A stretch of DNA of 64,000 bases, taken from assembly GCF_026239675.1 (NCBI RefSeq), contig NZ_JAPIVQ010000005.1, positions 372,001-436,000 on the forward strand. Direction: 5' to 3'. This DNA comes from Pedobacter sp. PLR. GTDB lineage: Bacteria; Bacteroidota; Bacteroidia; Sphingobacteriales; Sphingobacteriaceae. The notes under the pieces were generated by a model. That model did no database searches. It saw nothing but the letters and a program-made list of their open reading frames with translations, and was not told where the DNA came from. The first letter of the stretch is position 1. Each line of letters opens with the position of its first letter. The position numbers and the translations under genes were made by a program. Shown here in pieces: positions 29,547 to 37,201 of the stretch.

Positions 29547-30954
29547 TCAAATGAAAGGACCTGCTTTATTGCTTTCTATAGGGCTATCGCTGTTTTTAAG
29601 CAGGGCTGTTGCCCAAACGCAAAATTCCGACTCCCTATATCGACAGCCGCTTAAAACCGTCTTAACGGACATAGAAAGCCGATTTAAGGTGAAAATAAAA
29701 TACAGTGACAACCAGGTGAACGACCGCTGGGTAAATTATGCCTTTTGGCGATTCCGACCTGATGTGGATGAAACACTAGGGAATGTATTGACCCCATTGG
29801 ACCTAAAGGTGAACAAGGAGAAGCCAGGGGTTTACAAGCTAAAAGAATATGAATATTACCGCTGGCAGGTGCAGGAGGGGCAAAATACGCTGGATCATCT
29901 GGCTTCCCTTTCTCCAGGTAAAGACAGTTGGGAAAAGCGGAAGGCCTTAATAAAACCCGCTTTATACGAAGCGCAGCTATTATCTCCAATGCCTGCAAAG
30001 CCATTGTCAAAACCAATCATGACGCCAAAAAGGATCATGGATGGCTATTCCGTAGAGAACATCGCGATTGAAATATTACCGGGATTGTATGTGAACGGCT
30101 CTTTGTACAAGCCCTTAAAAATAAAAGGAAAGATTCCTGTGGTGCTGAGTCCGGATGGCCATTGGCCACAACAGCGTTACCGTGCAGATGCCCAGATTCG
30201 CTGTGCCATGATTGCTCGTATGGGCGCTATGGCCATTAGCTACGATCTTTTCGCCTGGGGCGAATCTCTGCTCCAGTTTAAAGTAGAAGACCATAGAAGA
30301 AGTCTGGCGCAAACGATGCAAACTTTAGGCGGTATCCGCATCCTCGATTATGTATTGTCCCTAAAAGAAACCGACCCGGCAAGGGTGGGGATTAGTGGTG
30401 GATCAGGTGGTGGAAGTCATACCGTTTTAATGGCTGCAATGGATGACCGGATCAAGTTGAGTGCTCCGGTAGTTTCTTTATCATCTTCATTCTATGGTGG
30501 TTGTCCCTGTGAAAGTGGAATGCCGGTTCACCTGTGTGCTGGCGGCACAAATAACGTGGAGATCGCCGCAATGGCAGCTCCAAACCCTCAGCTGATCGTC
30601 TCGGATGGCAAGGACTGGACGGTCACCGTACCGGAACATGATATGCCATTTCTGAAAACCATCTATGGCTATTATGGCCAGCCGCAACTGGTTTATAATG
30701 TTCATCTGCCGGAAGAAGGTCATGATTTTGGCCCTTCAAAACGTAAGGCCTTATATGACTTTTTGCTGCTACACTTTAAGCTCAGCGGGGCTGCAGTAAA
30801 GGATAAAACCGGAGCTTACGATGAAAGTAAATGTACCGTAGAAAAAGAGCCGGCAATGTATGTTTTTGGGGATAAAGGAGCGCGTTTGCCAGAAAATGCG
30901 ATCAAAGGGTTTGAACAATTGGAACAGGTATTTAAAGCAAGTATATCGAAATGA
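29536..30954 (+). CDS. Alpha/beta-hydrolase esterase with N-terminal STN-like domain
   Basis: 472 residues from ATG 29536, but ATG 29551 (MKGPALLLSIG) gives a better signal peptide and avoids the 11-nt overlap. After the signal comes an STN-like module (about 30-105: LYRQPLKTVLTDIESRFKVKIKYSDN), the domain normally found at the N-terminus of TonB receptors. The catalytic part follows: VVLSPDGHWP, then GISGGSGGGSHT with nucleophile Ser290, and EEGHDFGP with His396. It resembles acetylxylan-esterase/CE19-type PUL esterases; CE19 includes an RG-II pectin methylesterase. De-esterification of pectin is the likely role. STN plus esterase is an uncommon fusion. Confidence 0.75.
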   Translation: MRNNQMKGPALLLSIGLSLFLSRAVAQTQNSDSLYRQPLKTVLTDIESRFKVKIKYSDNQVNDRWVNYAFWRFRPDVDETLGNVLTPLDLKVNKEKPGVYKLKEYEYYRWQVQEGQNTLDHLASLSPGKDSWEKRKALIKPALYEAQLLSPMPAKPLSKPIMTPKRIMDGYSVENIAIEILPGLYVNGSLYKPLKIKGKIPVVLSPDGHWPQQRYRADAQIRCAMIARMGAMAISYDLFAWGESLLQFKVEDHRRSLAQTMQTLGGIRILDYVLSLKETDPARVGISGGSGGGSHTVLMAAMDDRIKLSAPVVSLSSSFYGGCPCESGMPVHLCAGGTNNVEIAAMAAPNPQLIVSDGKDWTVTVPEHDMPFLKTIYGYYGQPQLVYNVHLPEEGHDFGPSKRKALYDFLLLHFKLSGAAVKDKTGAYDESKCTVEKEPAMYVFGDKGARLPENAIKGFEQLEQVFKASISK

Positions 30955-31856
30955 AAGAACTAGAAAACCGCAGACAGTTTATTGGAAAACTTGTCCTCAT
31001 AACAGGGGGACTACTATTAACCAACCAGTTTACCCGGGCTTATTCCCTTAAAGAACAGCGCTATAAAGTGGCGGTGATAGACCTAATGCTCCTGAAAAGA
31101 CAGAAACTTGGTGCTTTGGAACTGAGTAAAGAAGTTGGCGCCGATGGTGTTGAACTGGATATGGGAGGTTTAGGTAACCGGGATACTTTCGACAATAAGC
31201 TGGCAGATCCAGTGATCAGGCAGCAATTTATCGATAAAGCCAAAGCGCTGAACCTGGAGATCTGTTCCCTGGCGATGACTGGTTTTTATGCCCAGTCGCT
31301 GGCTACCAGACCTACTTATCAGCAAATGATTGGCGATTGTATAACTACCATGAAAGCAATGAACGTAAAGGTGGCTTTTCTGCCTTTGGGCGTGCAGGGT
31401 GATTTAGTGAAAAACCCTGAACTGCGCCCTGCCATTGTAGAACGGCTGAAAGTAATCGGGAAAATGGCTAAAAAAGCAGGTGTAGTGATCGGTATTGAAA
31501 CCGCATTAGATGCGCAAAATGAACTGCAATTGCTAAAGGATATAGGCTCAACGGGCGTTAAAAGCTACTTCAACTTCTCTAACGCGATAAAAAATGGCCG
31601 TGACCTGCATTCAGAATTGCGGACGTTGGGGAAAAAAAACATCGTTCAGATTCATTGTACCAATGATGATGGGGTATGGTTACAAAATGATCCTAAAATT
31701 GACATGAAAGCGGTTCGTAAAACCCTGGATGATATGGGCTGGAAAGGTTGGCTGGTGGTAGAACGCTCCAGGGATGCCACGCAACCGGGAAATGTAAAGG
31801 TGAATTTTAGCGCAAATACAGCGTATGTGAAATCTGTATTTCAATCCGATGTATAA
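30951..31856 (+). CDS. Sugar phosphate isomerase/epimerase-like TIM barrel, Tat signal
   Basis: 301 residues. The N-terminus reads NRRQFIGKLVLITGG, a twin-arginine-type export signal (Arg7-Arg8). The rest is an AP-endonuclease-2/xylose-isomerase-like TIM barrel: GADGVELDMGGLG, VVIGIETALDAQNE, VQIHCTNDDGVWLQNDP, GWLVVERSRD. Acidic residues in ELDMG, IETA and VERSRD are likely metal ligands. Such exported isomerase-fold proteins occur often in Bacteroidota PULs, with unknown substrates. The ATG overlaps the esterase stop codon (ATGA), indicating coupling. Confidence 0.82.
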   Translation: MKELENRRQFIGKLVLITGGLLLTNQFTRAYSLKEQRYKVAVIDLMLLKRQKLGALELSKEVGADGVELDMGGLGNRDTFDNKLADPVIRQQFIDKAKALNLEICSLAMTGFYAQSLATRPTYQQMIGDCITTMKAMNVKVAFLPLGVQGDLVKNPELRPAIVERLKVIGKMAKKAGVVIGIETALDAQNELQLLKDIGSTGVKSYFNFSNAIKNGRDLHSELRTLGKKNIVQIHCTNDDGVWLQNDPKIDMKAVRKTLDDMGWKGWLVVERSRDATQPGNVKVNFSANTAYVKSVFQSDV

Positions 31857-31861
31857 CAGGT

Positions 31862-34405
31862 ATGAGTTTATTTAAACCTTGTTGGCTGGTATTGCTGGCG
31901 GTCTTGTTTTGCAATAATAACAAGGCCATAGCCGCTGATATTTACGTTTCTTTGAAAGGATCGGACAGCAATACCGGCACAAAAACAGCACCGGTAGCAA
32001 CGCTCGCAAATGCCTTGCGTAAGGCCCGTGAATTGAGGCGCTTAAACGATCCTTCCATAAAAGGCGGCATCAATATTATCCTTGAAAAGGGATTTTACCA
32101 GCTTACAGAAACGGTAGTTGTGCGACCTGAAGATTCAGGAACTGCAGACAGTCCCACCACCATTACTGCTTTAAACAAGGAGGAAGTAGTGTTAAGCGGA
32201 GGGATACCACTTAGTGGCTGGGAAAAGCAAAAAAATAGCATGCCTGGTGTTCCGGATAAAATTAAAGATAAACTTTGGGTGACTGATGTCTATGGTTTGG
32301 ATAACAGGGCTTTAGAATTCAGGATGCTTTGGCTAAATGGAAAGAAGGCAACCAGAGCAAGAAGCTTGAATGGTGATAAAATGGCCCGCATTTTAAGTTG
32401 GAATTCTGCCGGAAGAACCTGTAGAATTCCTCTAAAGGAATTGACAAACATGAAGAATGTTGCAAGCATTAAGGGCATGGAAATGGTGATCCAGCAATGG
32501 TGGGCTATTGCCAATCTGAGGGTGAAAGAGATTAAGGTAAAAGGAGCAGAGGCAGAGCTGAGCTTTATGGAACCCGAAAGTCGCGTGCAGTCAGAACACC
32601 CATGGCCAGCGCCATGGATATCTGCTAAAACAGGTAACTCCCCGTTTTACCTGACGAATGCAATTCAGTTCCTCGACGAGCCTGGAGAATGGTACGAAGA
32701 TTTAAAAAACGGCAAGCTTTATTACTGGCCAAAGGCGGAAGAAAATATGCAGCTTGTTAAAGCTGTCGTGCCTAATCTGGAAACTCTGGTACGGATGGAA
32801 GGTACGATTGATCATCCGGTAGCTTATGTTTCATTTAAAGGCATTTCTTTTCAGCATGCCGGCTGGCTAAGGCCTTCGCATTTTGGTCATGTGCCACACC
32901 AGACGGGCATGTATATGCTGGATGCCTACAAGCTGAAAATACCAGGAACACCAGATAAAAAAGGATTGGAAAATCAGGCCTGGGTGGGTCGCCCGGCAGC
33001 AGCAGTAGAAGTCAGCTATGCACATCATACTGGTTTTGAAGCTTGCAGATTCGAACATCATGCCTCCACAGGACTTGATTATAAACGAGGTACTTATCGC
33101 AATGAAGTTAAAGGAAACCTTTTTAAGGACATTGGAGGCAGCGGAATATTGGTTGGTACTTTTTCCGATGAAGCGACCGAGGTGCATTTGCCTTATCAGC
33201 CTAAAGATGAAAGAGAGATTTGTAGCAATGAAAGCATTACCAATAACCTGATCACCGATGTTACCAATGAAGACTGGGGCAGTGTCGGGATAGGAGCTGG
33301 TTATGTAAGGGGAATCAATATCGCACACAATGAGATCAGCGATGTGGCCTACTCAGGAATCAGCATGGGCTGGGGCTGGACAAAAAGCAGCAATGCTATG
33401 CGCGACAATACCATCACTGCAAACAAAATCCATCATTATGGGAAATACCTGTATGATGTTGCCGGCATCTATACACTGTCTGCACAACCAGGTTCTTTGA
33501 TTTCCAACAACTATATCGACAGCATTTATAAAGCGCCATATCCCCATGATCCGGAGCATTGGTTTTACCTGTATACCGACGAAGGTTCTTCCCATTTTAC
33601 GGTAAATGACAACTGGACTCCGGCAGAGAAATACATGCAAAATGCAAACGGTCCGGGGAACGTTTGGTCGGGTAACGGCCCTAAGGTTGCTAATGATATT
33701 AAATATAAAGCAGGACTTGAGTCTGATTATAAATATATGTTGATTAACAGTGATTTAAATAAAACAAAGAAAGCGGTAAATAGTGTAGAATCTGGTCATG
33801 GAAACGAAATCGCTTTAGAGGTGGTACTCCCTTCCGCTGCTGAATTAAGTAAGCCCCTGCTGGTAGAGATTTGCAGGGAAAAGGGCATTGCGGCATCAGC
33901 TATTTATCAATGGAATAACCGATTGCTCGTTTACGCTTCAACGAATGAAGCGGAGGCCCTGATGAGGCAAATACATACGCGGATAAAGGATGCAGAGGTA
34001 AAGCTTTACAAGGATGTGTTTTATAAATTTGAACGTAAAAAGCATTGCGGAGCAGCAGCGGTTAAGGAATGGGATAACATCATTTTAAGTGCAAATCTGG
34101 TCAAAGATGAGGCGCTGCAAAAGGAATATCTGGAGCATCATGCGACGCAGTTTGAGCAATGGCCGGAAGTAGCAAAAGGCTTTTGCAATGCAGATTTTCA
34201 ACAGCTAAGCATCTTTAAAAACGGAAGGCAGCTGATGCTGGTCATCAGCATTCCAAAAGGAGCAGATTTAGATAAGTTAAATCCTAAAACCAGTCTGAAT
34301 AACCCAAGGGTGGATGATTGGAACAACCTGATGAAAAAGTACCAGGAGGGGATTTCAGGAACGAAGCCAGGCGAAGTCTGGGTGTTTTTTAAGAAGAATA
34401 ATTAG
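31862..34405 (+). CDS. GH141-like right-handed parallel beta-helix hydrolase
   Basis: 847 residues with signal peptide (to AIAA). It begins DIYVSLKGSDSNTGTKTAPVATL, the standard opening of beta-helix glycosidases. It continues with GTADSPTTITALNKEEVVLSG (in part) and repeated helix rungs (ENQAWVGRPAAAVEVSYAHH, FEACRFEHHASTGLDYKRG, GSGILVGTFSD, SVGIGAGYVRGINIAHNEIS). The length and order fit GH141, whose founding member is an alpha-L-fucosidase acting on rhamnogalacturonan-II; a xylanase is also known in the family. The last about 190 residues (from LESDYKYML) are an alpha/beta extension I cannot name. It sits between the isomerase and Gfo/Idh genes. Confidence 0.75.
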   Translation: MSLFKPCWLVLLAVLFCNNNKAIAADIYVSLKGSDSNTGTKTAPVATLANALRKARELRRLNDPSIKGGINIILEKGFYQLTETVVVRPEDSGTADSPTTITALNKEEVVLSGGIPLSGWEKQKNSMPGVPDKIKDKLWVTDVYGLDNRALEFRMLWLNGKKATRARSLNGDKMARILSWNSAGRTCRIPLKELTNMKNVASIKGMEMVIQQWWAIANLRVKEIKVKGAEAELSFMEPESRVQSEHPWPAPWISAKTGNSPFYLTNAIQFLDEPGEWYEDLKNGKLYYWPKAEENMQLVKAVVPNLETLVRMEGTIDHPVAYVSFKGISFQHAGWLRPSHFGHVPHQTGMYMLDAYKLKIPGTPDKKGLENQAWVGRPAAAVEVSYAHHTGFEACRFEHHASTGLDYKRGTYRNEVKGNLFKDIGGSGILVGTFSDEATEVHLPYQPKDEREICSNESITNNLITDVTNEDWGSVGIGAGYVRGINIAHNEISDVAYSGISMGWGWTKSSNAMRDNTITANKIHHYGKYLYDVAGIYTLSAQPGSLISNNYIDSIYKAPYPHDPEHWFYLYTDEGSSHFTVNDNWTPAEKYMQNANGPGNVWSGNGPKVANDIKYKAGLESDYKYMLINSDLNKTKKAVNSVESGHGNEIALEVVLPSAAELSKPLLVEICREKGIAASAIYQWNNRLLVYASTNEAEALMRQIHTRIKDAEVKLYKDVFYKFERKKHCGAAAVKEWDNIILSANLVKDEALQKEYLEHHATQFEQWPEVAKGFCNADFQQLSIFKNGRQLMLVISIPKGADLDKLNPKTSLNNPRVDDWNNLMKKYQEGISGTKPGEVWVFFKKNN

Positions 34406-34415
34406 AAGATCAACT

Positions 34416-35501
34416 ATGTTAAAATTAGGAATATTAGGATTGGGAGAAGGTCGTAGTACCATGTCTGCCGCCCTTGCGAGTAATCACTATGAACTGGTTA
34501 AAATTTGCGATGCCAACGAAGAAGTCTGCAGGCAACGGGCAAAAGAATTTGACTTTCCACACTATACCACCAGCTATCAGGAAATGCTGGATGATGCCAG
34601 TATCGACGTAATTGCGATATATACACCCGATCATCTACACGCAGACCACGTAAAAGCAGCGCTGTTACACGGAAAACATGTCGTTTGCACAAAACCATTC
34701 ATTGATGATTTGGGGCGGGCTAAGGAGCTCCTTGAGGTTTCCAGACAAAGCGGTAAAAAAGTGTTTGTTGGCCAGAGTTCCCGGTTCTTTGAACCTTACA
34801 AGCGACAAAGAGCCGATTATACTGAGGGTATTATCGGCGAATTAATGACTGTGGAATGCCATTACAATGCGGATCACCGATGGTTTTTAGAGAAGAAATG
34901 GGCTTTAGAACCTTCTTTTAAATGGCTTTATGGTGGCTTAAGCCATCCTGTTGATTTCATCAGGTGGTATTTGCCGGAAATTGAAGAAGTGATGGGCTAT
35001 GGGATGATCAGCGCTAACGGCAAAAAGGCGGGTTTAAAAAATGAAGACACGATGCACTTTATTTTCAAATCAACTGATGGCCGGATAGCCCGTGTGAGCG
35101 GTGCTTATACCGGTCCGATTCAGCCAGCTTACCGCGAAAGTGAAATGAGCTGTGTGTTAAGAGGCACGGAGGGGGCTAGTCAGGCAGATTACCATGAGTT
35201 GCGTTATGCGGTAACCACCAATACCGGCGAAGAAAAACTGATCACCTGGGGAGATGCGAAAATGAAACATTTCTTCCGTTTTGAAGGACAAAGCCACCAT
35301 GCCGGAGAATACCAGAACTACCTGGAGTATTTCGCCGAAAGCATTGAAAACGATACGGTAGCTTACCCTGATTTGAAAGAAGGAATAGGCACAATTGCTT
35401 TGTTACAGGCGATGGACAGGGCTTTGCAAACTGGTCTTCCTGTTAAAATCAACGATATACTGAACGAATACGAGCTCTTAAGAGCTGAGCTCGGGTTGTA
35501 A
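34416..35501 (+). CDS. Gfo/Idh/MocA family oxidoreductase
   Basis: 361 residues without a signal peptide, so cytoplasmic. An N-terminal Rossmann fold (KLGILGLGEGRSTMSAAL, IDVIAIYTPDHLHADHVKAAL, GKHVVCTKPFIDD with the conserved Lys-Pro) is followed by the alpha/beta GFO_IDH_MocA C-domain (WLYGGLSHPVDFIRWYLPE, His as candidate catalytic residue). It is probably an NAD-dependent sugar or inositol dehydrogenase working after uptake. Glycine pattern GLGEG replaces the more common GxGxxG spacing. It is followed by a 13-bp tandem repeat that begins at its stop codon and runs to the symporter gene. Confidence 0.88.
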   Translation: MLKLGILGLGEGRSTMSAALASNHYELVKICDANEEVCRQRAKEFDFPHYTTSYQEMLDDASIDVIAIYTPDHLHADHVKAALLHGKHVVCTKPFIDDLGRAKELLEVSRQSGKKVFVGQSSRFFEPYKRQRADYTEGIIGELMTVECHYNADHRWFLEKKWALEPSFKWLYGGLSHPVDFIRWYLPEIEEVMGYGMISANGKKAGLKNEDTMHFIFKSTDGRIARVSGAYTGPIQPAYRESEMSCVLRGTEGASQADYHELRYAVTTNTGEEKLITWGDAKMKHFFRFEGQSHHAGEYQNYLEYFAESIENDTVAYPDLKEGIGTIALLQAMDRALQTGLPVKINDILNEYELLRAELGL

Positions 35502-35596
35502 ATCCATCAAAGAAACCAATGAGCAAAATCAATCAGGGCAACCAATCTGCTAAGCCATAATCAATCACCAAAACCAATCAGCCAAACCAAATTATT
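35500..35596 (+). repeat. Degenerate 13-bp tandem repeat in leader of the second symporter gene
   Basis: Seven in-register copies close to AAACCAATCAGCC start at 35500, 35513, 35526, 35539, 35558, 35571 and 35584. The spacing is 13 nt except for one 6-nt insertion after copy 4. Examples: AAATCAATCAGGG, CAACCAATCTGCT, AAACCAATCAGCC. The array runs from the Gfo/Idh stop codon to 3 nt before the symporter ATG and is nearly free of G-rich or pairing segments, so the mRNA would be unstructured. Confidence 0.75.
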
Positions 35597-35598
35597 AA

Positions 35599-37188
35599 AT
35601 GGGAAATATTGTAGAACGCTTAACCAGCCTGGATTACATCATTGTGATCGCCTATCTGGTTATTCTAATGATTATCGGATATCGGGCTAGCTTCTCCAAA
35701 GAGAAAAAAGAAGATGAAACCCTTTTCCTCGCCAATAAATCTTTAGGCTGGGCCAGCGTTGGCTTTAACATGTGGGGCACAAATGTAGGCCCCTCGATGC
35801 TCCTGGCTTTTGCCAGTATCGGCTATAGCACAGGAATAGTGGCGGTTAATTTTGACTGGTATGCTTTTGTCTTCCTGTTTCTGCTGGCTATAGTTTTTGC
35901 CCCCAAATACCTCGCGGCCAGGGTAAGTACCATGCCTGAGTTTATGGGTAAAAGGTATGGCGATTCTACACAAAATATCCTGGCCTGGTACGCCTTAATC
36001 AAAATACTGATCTCCTGGTTGTCGCTCGGACTTTTCGCCGGAGGCTTCCTGGTCCGCCAGATTTTGGGCATTCCAATGTGGCAATCGGTCACAGTACTGG
36101 TCGCCTTTGCGGGTTTATTCACCTTTTTTGGAGGGTTAAAAGCCATTGCTAAAGTCAACGTGTTTCAAATGATACTACTGATTGCGGTCTCCTTGGCCTT
36201 GACTATTTTAGGCTTGCATAAAGTGGGGGGAATTGAAGCCCTATACAATAAAACGCCGGCACATTACTGGAACCTGATCCAACCGGCAACTGATCCTAAA
36301 TACCCCTGGTATGCCATTTTACTCGGCTATCCGGTAGCTGCAATCGCTTTCTTTTGTACAGATCAAGCCATGGTGCAATCTGTACTGGGTTCTAAAAACC
36401 TGGAACAGGGACAACTTGGGGTGAGTTTTATCGCCTGGCTAAAGATCCTGTCGCTACCCTTATTTATCATCACGGGTATCCTCTGTTATGTGTTATTTCC
36501 GGATTTAAAGGATCCAAACGAGGCTTACATGACGATGGTCACCAGCTTATTCCCTCCCGGAATGAACGGATTGGTGATTGTGGTCCTGATCGCCGTATTG
36601 GTAGGTACCATCGGTTCTTCTTTAAATTCATTGAGCACGGTGTTTACGATGGATGTTTATGTGAAGAAGATCAATCCCGGGGCAACAAATAAACAGATCA
36701 TCAGGATGGGCAGGATTTCCGTTATTGCAGGATGTATTCTGGCAGTAATCGTAGTGCTCGCTATTGATAACATCAAGGGACTAAACCTGTTCGATGTTTT
36801 TCAATCTGTGCTTGGATTTATTGCACCACCATTATCGGTGGTATTCCTGCTGACCGTCTTTTGGAAAAGGACCACCCGAAAAGCCGTAAACTTTACGCTT
36901 TCTGTAGGTTCTGCTTTAAGTCTGGGGACAGGAATCACCTACCTGTGGATATTGCCATCGGATAAATACCCTTTCTGGCCACATTACCTGATGCTTTCCT
37001 TCCTGATTTTTGCAGGACTAATGATCATTGCGGTGCTGATCTCCCTGCTCGACAGGAATCCGACGATTTATGAAATGAATGAGCTCGATAAAAATGCCAT
37101 TGAAAAACCAACAAAACGCGTCTGGTACACCTGGGCCGCGCTTGCAGTGGTCATGATTGCTTTATACCTCTTTTTTAACGGACATTAA
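35599..37188 (+). CDS. Sodium:solute symporter (SSS family, SGLT-like)
   Basis: 529 residues, about 14 transmembrane helices. The start DYIIVIAYLVILMIIGYRAS, the motif FLANKSLGWASVGFNMWGTNVG, the STMPEFMGKRYG loop, and ALVGTIGSSLNSLSTVFTMDVY-type Na+-site region near residue 340 are typical of SGLT/SSS sugar transporters of Bacteroidota. It likely imports the monosaccharide released by the neighbouring hydrolases. It differs from the SSS at 2574, which suggests two separate cargos. Its leader is the 13-bp repeat array, and a GH78-type gene follows 13 nt downstream. Confidence 0.93.
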   Translation: MGNIVERLTSLDYIIVIAYLVILMIIGYRASFSKEKKEDETLFLANKSLGWASVGFNMWGTNVGPSMLLAFASIGYSTGIVAVNFDWYAFVFLFLLAIVFAPKYLAARVSTMPEFMGKRYGDSTQNILAWYALIKILISWLSLGLFAGGFLVRQILGIPMWQSVTVLVAFAGLFTFFGGLKAIAKVNVFQMILLIAVSLALTILGLHKVGGIEALYNKTPAHYWNLIQPATDPKYPWYAILLGYPVAAIAFFCTDQAMVQSVLGSKNLEQGQLGVSFIAWLKILSLPLFIITGILCYVLFPDLKDPNEAYMTMVTSLFPPGMNGLVIVVLIAVLVGTIGSSLNSLSTVFTMDVYVKKINPGATNKQIIRMGRISVIAGCILAVIVVLAIDNIKGLNLFDVFQSVLGFIAPPLSVVFLLTVFWKRTTRKAVNFTLSVGSALSLGTGITYLWILPSDKYPFWPHYLMLSFLIFAGLMIIAVLISLLDRNPTIYEMNELDKNAIEKPTKRVWYTWAALAVVMIALYLFFNGH

Positions 37189-37201
37189 TTGATTCGATAC
37201 T

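Noticed and set aside
35473..35486. Perfect palindrome AGCTCTTAAGAGCT
   Set aside because: Lies in the last codons of the Gfo/Idh gene and has no loop or T-run; explained by Glu-Leu-Leu-Arg-Ala codons.
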